Source: Sulfitobacter sp. F26204
GTDB lineage: Bacteria; Pseudomonadota; Alphaproteobacteria; Rhodobacterales; Rhodobacteraceae
DNA: 64,000 nucleotides
NCBI RefSeq assembly: GCF_026410305.1
Contig: NZ_JAPMLQ010000008.1
Span: forward strand, 92,659 to 156,658
Reading direction: 5' to 3'
Positions 54,475 to 63,581 of the stretch are shown here, piece by piece. The notes beneath the pieces are model-generated. The model had not been told where the DNA came from and made no database searches. It was given only the letters and a program-made list of their open reading frames with translations. Made by a program: the position numbers and the translations under genes. Each line of letters starts with the position of its first letter. Within the stretch, counting starts at the first letter, position 1.

Positions 54475-57183
54475 TTAGTCAAAATTATAAGTAAAGGTAC
54501 TGTCGGTGACGTCGATGTTTACCGAATTCACCGGCTTGCCCTGCATCATCCTGCGCAGGAATTCCGCCGAAATATCGGGCAACATGGTGTTGGTGACGAT
54601 CGCGTCGATCATCCGGCCACCGCTTTCCAGTTCCTGACAACGATCGACGATCAGATCGACCACCGCATCAGAATAGGTAAAGGGTACATCGTGGGTGGCT
54701 TCGACGCGTTTTTTGATCCGACCCAGCTGCAACTTGGTGATTTCCGCAATCATATGTGGGCTGAGCGGGTAATAGGGAATTGTGACCAGACGCCCCAGAA
54801 GCGCTGCAGGAAAGATCTTGAGCAGCGGTTCGCGCAGGGCTTTGGCGATGCCGTCGGGTTCGGGCAGCAGGTCAGGATCGCTGCACAGGTCCATGATCAG
54901 ATCAGAACCGGCATTTGACGTCAGCAGGATCAGCGTATTCTTGAAATCGATGGTACGGCCTTCGCCGTCTTCCATCACGCCCTTGTCAAAGACCTGGAAA
55001 AAAATCTCATGCACATCAGGGTGTGCCTTTTCGACCTCGTCCAGCAAGACGACGGAATACGGCTTGCGCCGCACGGCCTCGGTCAACACACCACCCTCAC
55101 CATAGCCGACATAACCGGGAGGGGCCCCTTTCAGGGAGCTGACAGAGTGTGCCTCTTGATATTCTGACATGTTGATTGTGATAACATTCTGCTCACCACC
55201 ATAGAGCACCTCGGCCAGTGCGAGTGCGGTTTCGGTCTTTCCAACCCCCGAAGTACCGGCCAGCATGAAAACGCCGATCGGTTTGTTGGGGTTATCCAGC
55301 CCGGCGCGGCTGGTTTGAATACGCTTGGCGATCATCGCCATGGCGTGATCCTGACCAATCACCCGCTTTCCCAGATGTTCTTCGAGGCTGAGAACGGTCG
55401 CCAATTCGTCACTGACCATGCGACCGACGGGGATACCGGTCCAGTCGCCTACAACGCTTGCCACCGCCTGCTCGTCCACAATCGGCAGGATCAACGGGCT
55501 TTCGCCCTGGGCTTCGCTCAGCTTGGCATTGGCAGCGCGCAGCTTGCCCATGACTTCGGCGCGTGCGGCGTCATCCAGAGCATCCTCGCCCCCTTCCGGG
55601 GCAAGATCCGATCCTTCTTCGACCGGCGCGCCCCCTGCTCGCAATTGTGCACGCAGATCGAGAATTTCGGCGACGATCTCCTTTTCGACATCCCATCTGG
55701 CCTGTAGCCCGGCGAGCCTCTCCTCGATTTCGGCCTTTTGCGCTTCGACCTTGGCGCGGCGTTCGTCAACCACAAAACCCGCGGTTTCGTCACGACCTAT
55801 GATCTCCAGCTCCGTATTCAGGCTTTCTATCTTGCGTTGGGCGTCGTCAACCTGAGCGGGGACCGCATGCTGGCTGACGGCGACGCGGGCACAGGCAGTG
55901 TCAAGCACGCTTACGGATTTATCCGGAAGCTGCCGTGCAGGAATATAGCGCGCAGAAAGCGCCACCGCCGCTTCGATCCCCTCATCCAGAACCTGTACCT
56001 TGTGGTGCAGTTCCAGCATTGACGCGATGCCACGCATCATCATGATCGCCTTGGGCACATCGGGTTCGTCCACCTGCACAACCTGGAAACGCCGAGTCAA
56101 AGCAGGGTCTTTTTCGATGTATTTCTTGTATTCGGCCCAAGTTGTTGCGCCAATCGTGCGCAAGGTGCCCCGTGCCAGCGCGGGTTTGAGCAGGTTCGCT
56201 GCATCCCCAGTTCCCGCCGCACCTCCTGCACCGACAAGCGTATGTGTCTCGTCGACAAACATGATAATTGGCGTTTCGCTTGACTGAACCTCATCAATGA
56301 CTGACCGAAGGCGGTTCTCGAACTCGCCCTTCATGCTTGCCCCCGCCTGAAGCAGGCCCACATCCAACACCAGCAAACGCACGTCATGCAAGGCCGGTGG
56401 CACATCGCCGCGCGCAATGCGCAGTGCGAAACCTTCGACAACAGCGGTCTTGCCGACACCAGCCTCACCGGTCAAGATCGGGTTATTCTGGCGCCGCCGC
56501 ATCAAGACATCAACGATTTGACGGATCTCTTCATCGCGTCCGACAATCGGGTCGATTTCGCCGTTTCGGGCCTGTTCTGTCAGGTCGGTGCAATATTGTT
56601 CAAGGGCTTCGCCCTTACCCATCTGTGCAGGCGACATCGCACCGGAGGCTTCACCCGGTTCGGCCCCGCCGCCGGTGTTTGACCCATCCTGTGCGCCCAT
56701 ACGTTCTTCTGGAGAACCGGCAGTTGCGTCATGAAAATTCTCGGCCAGATCATCATGTTTGATCTTGGCCAGCTCCGGCGAAATACTGCTTAGGATGTTG
56801 CGCAGCGCAGGTGTTTTCAACATTCCGAGCAACAAGTGGCCGGTGCGCACGTTCGAAGAACTGAACAGCAATGAACCAAAGACCCAGCCCCGTTCCATTG
56901 CATCCATCAAGTGATCCGACAGATCGGAGATGGCGGTAGCACCCCGGGGCAGCCCGTCAAGATTGCGGGTCATTTCGGCGGCGATCTTGCCCACATCCAG
57001 ATCATAGTGATCGACGATGCGGTGCAGGTCACTGTCTTGACCTTGCAAAATCTGGTGCATCCAATGCACCACCTCAACATAGGGGTTGCCTCTCATCTTA
57101 CAGAAGACCGTGGCCCCCTCGACGGCCTTGTACCCCAGACTGTTCAGCTTGCCGAACAATGCGATTCTGCTGATCTCGCTCAT
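54475..57183 (-). CDS. tssH: T6SS sheath-recycling ATPase ClpV (TssH)
   Basis: 902 residues, a class B ClpV. The N-domain (about 1-150, from LFGKLNSLGYKAVEGA) leads to AAA+ domain 1 with Walker A GEAGVGKT (239-246), the ClpB-like coiled middle domain, and AAA+ domain 2 with Walker A GTSGVGKT and the VVLLDEVEKAHPDVHEIF Walker B. Both domains look intact. It disassembles contracted sheaths so that TssB/TssC can be reused. It lies between tssG and the sodium channel gene. Confidence 0.96.
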   Translation of the reverse strand: MSEISRIALFGKLNSLGYKAVEGATVFCKMRGNPYVEVVHWMHQILQGQDSDLHRIVDHYDLDVGKIAAEMTRNLDGLPRGATAISDLSDHLMDAMERGWVFGSLLFSSSNVRTGHLLLGMLKTPALRNILSSISPELAKIKHDDLAENFHDATAGSPEERMGAQDGSNTGGGAEPGEASGAMSPAQMGKGEALEQYCTDLTEQARNGEIDPIVGRDEEIRQIVDVLMRRRQNNPILTGEAGVGKTAVVEGFALRIARGDVPPALHDVRLLVLDVGLLQAGASMKGEFENRLRSVIDEVQSSETPIIMFVDETHTLVGAGGAAGTGDAANLLKPALARGTLRTIGATTWAEYKKYIEKDPALTRRFQVVQVDEPDVPKAIMMMRGIASMLELHHKVQVLDEGIEAAVALSARYIPARQLPDKSVSVLDTACARVAVSQHAVPAQVDDAQRKIESLNTELEIIGRDETAGFVVDERRAKVEAQKAEIEERLAGLQARWDVEKEIVAEILDLRAQLRAGGAPVEEGSDLAPEGGEDALDDAARAEVMGKLRAANAKLSEAQGESPLILPIVDEQAVASVVGDWTGIPVGRMVSDELATVLSLEEHLGKRVIGQDHAMAMIAKRIQTSRAGLDNPNKPIGVFMLAGTSGVGKTETALALAEVLYGGEQNVITINMSEYQEAHSVSSLKGAPPGYVGYGEGGVLTEAVRRKPYSVVLLDEVEKAHPDVHEIFFQVFDKGVMEDGEGRTIDFKNTLILLTSNAGSDLIMDLCSDPDLLPEPDGIAKALREPLLKIFPAALLGRLVTIPYYPLSPHMIAEITKLQLGRIKKRVEATHDVPFTYSDAVVDLIVDRCQELESGGRMIDAIVTNTMLPDISAEFLRRMMQGKPVNSVNIDVTDSTFTYNFD

Positions 57184-57209
57184 GTTGATGTCCCCTTAAT
57201 ATTCATATT

Positions 57210-58241
57210 TCACGCTGACCTGCTTCGAGGCGTAAGGAAAAGATCCTTCGCGTCGGCACGTGGCGCGTCATCGTTGCGTTTCATGTCTACCCAAGAAGTT
57301 TGTCCCAGTCGGGTGGCACCGCCGAGCACGGATCTTGGTACTTCGTCGCCTTTCAGGATCAGTTGCACGTCCCAATCCAGACTTTCACCTACATAGGTGC
57401 GCACAATTGCCTCAAGCCGGTCAAACCCTTCAGAGCCTGGCAAGAACCGTTCATAGCGTTCGCGGTTGAGCGGCCCGATCCGGATGCGGAATTTGGAGGC
57501 GCGGCTCCAGACCTTGCTGCCGACACTGGTGGTCTGGCCGAGGCCGACCTTGCCGCCAAGTTCCCAACAATCGTCCGGCTCAAGCTGCAGCCAGGCACCG
57601 ACAAACTGATCGATCTCGACCGGCACTTCAAAGAAATGGCTGATCAATGAAATCAAACCATCAGGATTCTTGGATCCCTGCGACATATAGGCCGCGAAAT
57701 GTCGGCGTGCGACATCGGGCATTGCATCGCGGTTTTGCAAGCCTTCGCCGCGATAGCCGGCAATCGCAGCAACACGTTTTTCGAACTGATCATTGCCACG
57801 GTCGTAACTGGCTGCCGGATTGCCGCTGCGCCATGCGCGATACAACAGACTCATCATCCGGTGGGTCAGCATATTGGCAAATGCGACGATTGTATGGTCG
57901 CGATGGTTGCGCTGGCGGTCGCGGGCATATTCGGTGAGGTGCAGCGGCAGCGGCCCTTGCGGCCCGAACAGACCAAAGAAACGGCTGATCAATGTGCCAG
58001 GCGCCTTGGCGGTACCGGGTTTGAAACTGCGGATCGTCGAAGGCGGAAACGCCAATTCAGCCTCTTGGCCCAGCCGCACCGTATCCTCGCGCGGGCGGCG
58101 CGATTCACCCAGTCGCGGAGCATCGGGATAGGCGGCATCGATAACACGCATCGCCTGAAAAACATGATGTTCTTCAGGTCTTTCCGCCAGTCTGGCGAAA
58201 TGGTCTAGAGTATCTGGCCCAATCCGCTTGTTGGTCGCCAT
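57210..58241 (-). CDS. tssG: T6SS baseplate protein TssG
   Basis: 343 residues, a TssG (ImpH) protein. Features include HVFQAMRVIDAAYPDAPRLGESRRPREDTVRL, FGLFGPQGPLPLHLTEYARDR, and WSRASKFRIRIGPLNRERYERFLPG, all conserved in the family. TssG joins TssF and TssK in the baseplate wedge. Its start overlaps the end of tssF by 37 bp. Confidence 0.94.
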   Translation of the reverse strand: MATNKRIGPDTLDHFARLAERPEEHHVFQAMRVIDAAYPDAPRLGESRRPREDTVRLGQEAELAFPPSTIRSFKPGTAKAPGTLISRFFGLFGPQGPLPLHLTEYARDRQRNHRDHTIVAFANMLTHRMMSLLYRAWRSGNPAASYDRGNDQFEKRVAAIAGYRGEGLQNRDAMPDVARRHFAAYMSQGSKNPDGLISLISHFFEVPVEIDQFVGAWLQLEPDDCWELGGKVGLGQTTSVGSKVWSRASKFRIRIGPLNRERYERFLPGSEGFDRLEAIVRTYVGESLDWDVQLILKGDEVPRSVLGGATRLGQTSWVDMKRNDDAPRADAKDLFLTPRSRSA

Positions 58242-60082
58242 CTGGCGATTTCTCCCCGTCGCTCGGTCTTTAAAACTGTTTCAGTAAAACTGTTGATGGT
58301 GGCATATTTGCGGAAAAACCGCTCCATCACGGCACCCAGGACATAGACGCTGGTGCCTTCGAAAAATGTCTCGTCAAACTCAATCGTGATTTCCAAACCG
58401 CGCACCGCCGTTGATAACACTTCGTCGCTCATCCGGCGCACAATCGGACGACAGGAGACCTCTGTGATGCCCTCAAGCTGCTTTTCGGTGACACGGTTGC
58501 CCAAAGGCGCATAAATGCCGATCAATTCGCGCAGCGCCTCGGCCGAACTGCCCTCATCGGTCTGGGCAATTGACAGATAATTCAGGGATAAATGACTTAT
58601 CAGCCTCCAGGCCGTGTCACCCTGTGCAAGGGTCGGATGCGGGCGCGTTGGCGAAATCGGTGTACGGATGGATTTAACGGGACCGCCGTCAGGCAATTGA
58701 AACACATTTTCATCACCCACCGACAACAACATCGGCAAATCGCGGTTTGTGCAGAGGGCTGTCACAGCCAGTTGGTCCAGTTTCGCTGAATAGGGTGCCT
58801 GCTTGCGATCTACCAACGAAAGATAGACTTCTGAGCCAAGATAAGAGGTGCGCACCCCGCGCAGGCGTTCCTTTTCGCTGCGCTGTCGCATCTTGCGGCT
58901 TTGGGTGTAGTAGGTCGCATGAACATCGCCAGCGGCAGTGAAATCGGTCGCGGAATAGAACGGCCGGAATTCAACATCATCTGCGCCATCCCCGCTTATG
59001 CCGGTGACGGATTCGATATTGTAGATCTCGAAATCAAGGCCCGCTGTCCGGTTCGGAACAACATGTTGTTCGGTGTCGCGGGCGGTCACATGCAGCCGGT
59101 CGCAGCGTTTTCTGAACAGGTTTACCGCAGGAGTGGCATTCAACCCAAAGGCGTCAGGCCTGATGGCCGAAGCAAGGTCTTTGTTGCCATCTCCCAACAG
59201 GATATAGATGTCGACTTCATCGCCTTCGGCCTTGTTAATCGCGGGTTTCAATCCGGCAAGATTCACAAACATGAACCTTTCTGGCATCGCGAAATATTCC
59301 TGCAACAAGCGATAACCGTCAAAGGACCGGCGCGGTGTCGGCAACAAGGCCTCATCCTGTTTGAGACCAACCTGGGTCAGCGCGCCATCAGGCAACGACA
59401 ATGTCCAATCCGCACGCCGGTTCGCAGACCGCCCCGCAAGACCGACGGTTTGAGTGCATAATAGTTCGTGGATTTGCCAATTGCGACCTGACTGGCGATC
59501 CAGGTACAGAGTCAAGTCATCGAGGGTCAAATCAGAAATCGGATCCCCATCCATCCGCTTCAATCGCAGGCGAATACCGGCACGGGCAGGCGTATTGGCC
59601 CCGACACCCGCGGCGATCAGGCCCCCACGGCTATCAATATATTCAGCTTCTGAAATTTCGACCGGCCACATTTTTACGGCATGAGCGGTGCGGAATTCAC
59701 ATGCGGTTTGTTCGCCATCCAACAAGCGACTGCGTATCGTTGTATGCCGTGGCAGGACATAACCGTTTTTCAGCCCAGCATTGGCGAGGTCGGGTTTGAA
59801 CTGGGCAATCATCATCGACGGCGTGGGGGCAAGATAGTGCGGATATACGATTTCAAGTAGATGCGAAGTGAAAACCGGGAATTGCATCTCAAGTTCGAGC
59901 TGCACACGCGCGGACAGAAAGGCAACACCCTCCAGCAGACGCTCGACATAGGGGTCAAGAACCTCGACGCCTTCCATACCCAGGCGCGCTGCGATTTTCG
60001 GATAGGCATCGGCAAACTCGGCACCCATATCACGCATATAGGCAAGTTCGTTTTCATAATGTCTGAGAAGCCGTGTATCCAT
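58205..60082 (-). CDS. tssF: T6SS baseplate protein TssF
   Basis: 625 residues, TssF (ImpG). The N terminus YYENELAYMRDMGAEFADAYPKIAARLGMEG-like segment (here LLRHYENELAYMRDMG) is the family hallmark, followed by DPYVERLLEGVAFLSARVQLELE. The C-terminal part has GRLEITIEFDE-like blocks and ends VLKTERRGEIARWRP. Length is normal for the family. It follows tssE with a 5-bp gap. Confidence 0.95.
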   Translation of the reverse strand: MDTRLLRHYENELAYMRDMGAEFADAYPKIAARLGMEGVEVLDPYVERLLEGVAFLSARVQLELEMQFPVFTSHLLEIVYPHYLAPTPSMMIAQFKPDLANAGLKNGYVLPRHTTIRSRLLDGEQTACEFRTAHAVKMWPVEISEAEYIDSRGGLIAAGVGANTPARAGIRLRLKRMDGDPISDLTLDDLTLYLDRQSGRNWQIHELLCTQTVGLAGRSANRRADWTLSLPDGALTQVGLKQDEALLPTPRRSFDGYRLLQEYFAMPERFMFVNLAGLKPAINKAEGDEVDIYILLGDGNKDLASAIRPDAFGLNATPAVNLFRKRCDRLHVTARDTEQHVVPNRTAGLDFEIYNIESVTGISGDGADDVEFRPFYSATDFTAAGDVHATYYTQSRKMRQRSEKERLRGVRTSYLGSEVYLSLVDRKQAPYSAKLDQLAVTALCTNRDLPMLLSVGDENVFQLPDGGPVKSIRTPISPTRPHPTLAQGDTAWRLISHLSLNYLSIAQTDEGSSAEALRELIGIYAPLGNRVTEKQLEGITEVSCRPIVRRMSDEVLSTAVRGLEITIEFDETFFEGTSVYVLGAVMERFFRKYATINSFTETVLKTERRGEIARWRPTSGLGQIL

Positions 60083-60087
60083 GGCGG

Positions 60088-60585
60088 TTATCCCACCCTG
60101 TCGAGGGTAACTTCGCCCGTGGTTGTATCAACCTTGCTGCGTAGATACAGCTCGAGCGGAACAGGTTGCGCCCACATGTCGGCATGTATATCGAATGCGA
60201 TCTGGGTTTCCCCGCGGGCTTCCTCGGTACGCAGTTCAACGGCAGTTGATCCGGTGATGATGCGCGGTTCGTGCATTGCAATGGCGTTGTGAATGGACTT
60301 GCGGATGAATTCCGCGCGCCCTGATGTTGAAAATTCGCCTGCAACCTCACGCACGCCATAATTCAAAACCGACCGGGCGACATTGGGAAACCGTTCGTGA
60401 TCCAGCATCGCCCCAAGGTTATTCGTATTTAACAGCCAAGAAAGATCACGCTGGATAATCTCGCGCAGCCGTCCAAGGTCGATGGCACGGTGTGCACGGG
60501 TTTCTTGCCGTTCGGTTGGTGCGTCATCAGTCAATCTGTCAAGCAGAGATGGCTGCAACCGTTCGGCAAGCATATTGTCAGCCAT
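60088..60585 (-). CDS. tssE: T6SS baseplate protein TssE
   Basis: About 165 residues from the ATG at 60585, which overlaps the tagJ stop. It is a gp25-like protein: LQPSLLDRLTDD near the N terminus, REIIQRDLSWLLNTNN in the first half, and FPNVARSVLNYGVREVAGEF, with a C-terminal beta region. TssE links baseplate to sheath. Confidence 0.93.
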   Translation of the reverse strand: MADNMLAERLQPSLLDRLTDDAPTERQETRAHRAIDLGRLREIIQRDLSWLLNTNNLGAMLDHERFPNVARSVLNYGVREVAGEFSTSGRAEFIRKSIHNAIAMHEPRIITGSTAVELRTEEARGETQIAFDIHADMWAQPVPLELYLRSKVDTTTGEVTLDRVG

Positions 60586-61417
60586 CTTCAGCAGCCTCGT
60601 CCGGGGTATCGCCAGCGACGTCGTCCGCGCCGTGATCAAAGATCAATTCGCGCACGTCCAGCAGAGCGATGTCATCCTTGTCGGTGGCAAACAGGCGTTG
60701 ACCAACACCCACAAAGGTTTCGTCGCCTGCATCAACCCAGTTGGTCGCGCGCGACAGTTTTTCGGCATCACCGCCATTGGCAGGGGTATCGGTATAGCGT
60801 GTCGGAATCAGTGCCACCACCTCACCGCCATTGCGCAGGGTCAGGGTCGCAGCGGTCCAGACATAATCGCGCAGATCGGCTGGTTCCTCGATCACCAGCT
60901 TGGAGATTTGCGCAAAAGGCAGCCAGAAATAGCGACCGTTGATAACAATCTCCAGCACTGGCCCCATGCGCATGTCCGCATCTGCAATCCATTCAAAGGC
61001 AGTGCCATTGACAGTCCCCGACGACATCGGTGCCTCATCAAAGGCTTTGGCACGCAGTTCGGCAGCTTCTTTTGCCTTGCCGGTCGCCAACATTTTCTGG
61101 GCTTCAATCAGCAAGGCCAGCCATGGTTCAGGCTCGCCAAAAATCATCGGGGCCTTTTCGCCCTTGAAGACTTTTTCGCGATAAACTTCGCAGATGATCC
61201 CCTCGCGGTAGGTTTGTGCCATCATCAAGGCCAAGGGTTCCATTTCACCGCTCAGTTTCAACTGCGTGATCGCGCGCTTCCAATCGCCCAAAACACATAG
61301 CAGTTGGAACAAGAAGATACGTAGTTTTGAATCTGCCGGATCTGCGCGTACCTTGTCCTGCAAGGCCGTAAGAGTGGCGGTCAAATCGCCGGATTTCAGA
61401 TGCTCTTCGGGCGTCAT
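60578..61417 (-). CDS. tagJ: T6SS accessory protein TagJ (ImpE)
   Basis: 279 residues. The helical N-terminal half (LKSGDLTATLTALQDKVRADPADSKLRIFLFQLLCVLGDW) and the beta-rich C-terminal half (VNGTAFEWIADADMRMGPVLEIVINGRYFWLPF) match ImpE/SciE/TagJ. In Pseudomonas and others TagJ binds an N-terminal TssB helix and assists ClpV. Here it could act on either of two TssB domains. It follows hcp, with a terminator-like hairpin between them. Confidence 0.92.
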   Translation of the reverse strand: MTPEEHLKSGDLTATLTALQDKVRADPADSKLRIFLFQLLCVLGDWKRAITQLKLSGEMEPLALMMAQTYREGIICEVYREKVFKGEKAPMIFGEPEPWLALLIEAQKMLATGKAKEAAELRAKAFDEAPMSSGTVNGTAFEWIADADMRMGPVLEIVINGRYFWLPFAQISKLVIEEPADLRDYVWTAATLTLRNGGEVVALIPTRYTDTPANGGDAEKLSRATNWVDAGDETFVGVGQRLFATDKDDIALLDVRELIFDHGADDVAGDTPDEAAEDG

Positions 61418-61451
61418 ACGACTGCCTCCGCCGGGTCAGAATACAATGATG

Positions 61452-61490
61452 ATAAAATAAAATGCCGTGCGCAGATGTCCCGCGCACGGC
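61452..61490 (-). terminator. Strong hairpin after hcp (terminator or attenuator)
   Basis: On the minus strand GCCGTGCGC / GCGCACGGC forms a perfect 9-bp stem (61464-61490) with a 9-nt loop, followed by ATTTTATTTTAT. It sits between hcp and tagJ, which are in the same operon direction, so it probably stops part of the transcripts. Confidence 0.8.
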
Positions 61491-61503
61491 AAAATCTGAT
61501 CGC

Positions 61504-62004
61504 TTAGCTGACGTTGCCTTCGCGCAGGTTCCATTTGAACACGTTCTCTGTGCCCAGAACACCCGTTTGCTGGTCTGTCGCCTTATACTCATGCTCGACG
61601 TTGATATAGGCCATCGCCCATGTCTCTTCGGGGATACCGTCCTCGGAATAGGAGATGGAATATTTGTCGATGATCACGTGCTTGAGTGTCCAGATGGAAA
61701 ACGCCTTCAGGCCTTCTGACGCGCTGTCACCGGAACGACACATCTCGATCTTGATTTCGGGACGGACGGTGCCGTTTGCCACTGATTTTGCCAGTTCGTT
61801 CGACGCTTTGCCGATCTGGGTTGTCACTTCGATTTTCTGGAAGTTGGTGTTGGCGTGGGCACGCTGGTTTGATCCCAGGTCCGTCATGTCAACGGCGCGT
61901 TCCATTTCAAAGCTCATGGAGTTGAGAACAATCCAGTCCTTGTGGTTCGTTTCGGTTGCATCGCCCGGAATATCCGAGATTTCGCAGAACATATTAGCAG
62001 CCAT
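61504..62004 (-). CDS. hcp: T6SS tube protein Hcp (TssD)
   Basis: 166 residues, an Hcp protein. It has the N-terminal region MFCEISDIPGDATETNHKDWIVLNSMSFE and the blocks ATQIGKASNELAKS and SEDGIPEETWAMAY. Hexamers stack to form the secreted tube. The length is normal and it has no extra C-terminal effector domain. Confidence 0.95.
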   Translation of the reverse strand: MAANMFCEISDIPGDATETNHKDWIVLNSMSFEMERAVDMTDLGSNQRAHANTNFQKIEVTTQIGKASNELAKSVANGTVRPEIKIEMCRSGDSASEGLKAFSIWTLKHVIIDKYSISYSEDGIPEETWAMAYINVEHEYKATDQQTGVLGTENVFKWNLREGNVS

Positions 62005-62081
62005 TGTGCTATTCCTTTCAAAAAGTTGTTTACGTTATGACGTCATTTAGTAGTGGGCCGACCCCAAGGTAATTCGAGGGA

Positions 62082-63578
62082 TTAGGCACCTTTTTCAGAA
62101 GGGAGCTTGGAAACAAGCCGCAATGATATCGAAAGACCTTCCAACTGGTAATGTGGTCGCAGGAAGAACTTTGAAGTGTAGTATCCAGGATTGCCTTCCA
62201 CCTCTTCGACAACGACTTGTGCCGCCGCCAGAGGTTTCCGCGCCTTCTCAGCTTCCGACGAAACGTCGGCATTGAAATCAACATAATGGTTGATCCACTC
62301 TTGCAGCCAGTGCTCCATATCCTGCCGGCTCTTGAAAGAACCGATCTTGTCGCGCACCATACACTTCAGGTAATGCGCGAAACGACAGGTTGCGAAAAGA
62401 TATGGCAACCGGGCTGCGAGATTTGCGTTAGCCGTCGCATCCGGGTCGTCATACTCTGCCGGTTTGTGCAGAGATTGAGCGCCCATAAACGTGGCTTGAT
62501 CTGTATTTTTCCGGTGGATCAGTGGCATCATGCCGTTTTTGGCAAGCTCCGCTTCACGCCGGTCGTCGATGGCAATTTCAGTGGGGCATTTCTGGTCAAT
62601 GCCGCCATCGGTCGTCGGAAAGGTGTGCGACGGCAGGCTTTCCAGCGTACCACCGGATTCAACGCCGCGAATACGCGAACACCATCCGTATTCTTTGAAG
62701 GAACGGTTGATGTTCACTGCCATGCCATAGGCGGCGTTGACCCAACCGTATTTGCTGTGATCTGATCCGTCAGTGTCCTCTTCAAAGGCAAACGCCTCGA
62801 CCGGTTCGGTCTTGGCACCATAAGGCAAACGTCCCAGGAAACGCGGCATCGCAAGACCGACATATTTGGAGTCCTCGGATTCGCGCAGCGATTTCCAGGA
62901 TGCATATTCAGGCGTCTGGAAAATCTTGGTCAAATCACGTGGGTTACTGAGTTCTGACCAACTGTCCATCTGGAACAATTCCGGTTTGGCACCCGTGATC
63001 AACGGGGCGTGACCCGCCGCCGCAATCTTTGCCATCTCGCCCAATAATTCAACGTCCTGAGGCGAATGATCGAAATGATAATCGGCGACCAATGTGCCAT
63101 AGGGTTCACCACCAAGCTGTGAAAATTCCTCGGTGTACAGCTTTTTGAAGATCGGCGACTGATCCCAAGCGGTGCCCTTGAACTTGCGCAGGGTCTTGTG
63201 CATTTCTTTCTTGCCGATGTTCATGACGCGGATCTTCAGCATCTCATCGGATTCAGTGTTGTTCACCAGATAATGCAGACCGCGCCACGCGCTTTCCATT
63301 TGCTGGAAATCTTCGTGGTGCAGGATCAGGTTTACCTGTTCCGTCAGCTTCTTATCAATCTCGGCCACGATCCCTTCGATTGAACGCAATGCATCATCAG
63401 AAATCAACGCAGTGTTACTAAGCGCTTGCTCAGCCAGTGTTTTTACGGCAGATTCAACTGCCGTTTTCGCCTGATCGGACTTGGGGCGGAATTCTTTCTG
63501 CAGCAGGCTTTCGAATTCGGAGGAACCGAATGCCGTTGCGCCACCGGCTTCTGCGACTTGGGCTTCTTGTTCAGCCAT
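62082..63578 (-). CDS. tssC: T6SS contractile sheath large subunit TssC
   Basis: 498 residues, a canonical TssC (ImpC/VipB). Visible blocks are the start region around FGSSEFESLLQKEFRPKSDQAK, MESAWRGLHYLVNNTESDEM, PYGTLVADYHFDHSPQDVELL, RFLGRLPYGAKTEPVEAF and a C-terminal sheath-forming end with NPGYYTSKFFLRPHYQLEGL. It follows tssB by 3 bp, with GAGGAGG inside the tssB end. It assembles with TssB to form the sheath. Confidence 0.96.
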   Translation of the reverse strand: MAEQEAQVAEAGGATAFGSSEFESLLQKEFRPKSDQAKTAVESAVKTLAEQALSNTALISDDALRSIEGIVAEIDKKLTEQVNLILHHEDFQQMESAWRGLHYLVNNTESDEMLKIRVMNIGKKEMHKTLRKFKGTAWDQSPIFKKLYTEEFSQLGGEPYGTLVADYHFDHSPQDVELLGEMAKIAAAGHAPLITGAKPELFQMDSWSELSNPRDLTKIFQTPEYASWKSLRESEDSKYVGLAMPRFLGRLPYGAKTEPVEAFAFEEDTDGSDHSKYGWVNAAYGMAVNINRSFKEYGWCSRIRGVESGGTLESLPSHTFPTTDGGIDQKCPTEIAIDDRREAELAKNGMMPLIHRKNTDQATFMGAQSLHKPAEYDDPDATANANLAARLPYLFATCRFAHYLKCMVRDKIGSFKSRQDMEHWLQEWINHYVDFNADVSSEAEKARKPLAAAQVVVEEVEGNPGYYTSKFFLRPHYQLEGLSISLRLVSKLPSEKGA

Positions 63579-63581
63579 GAA

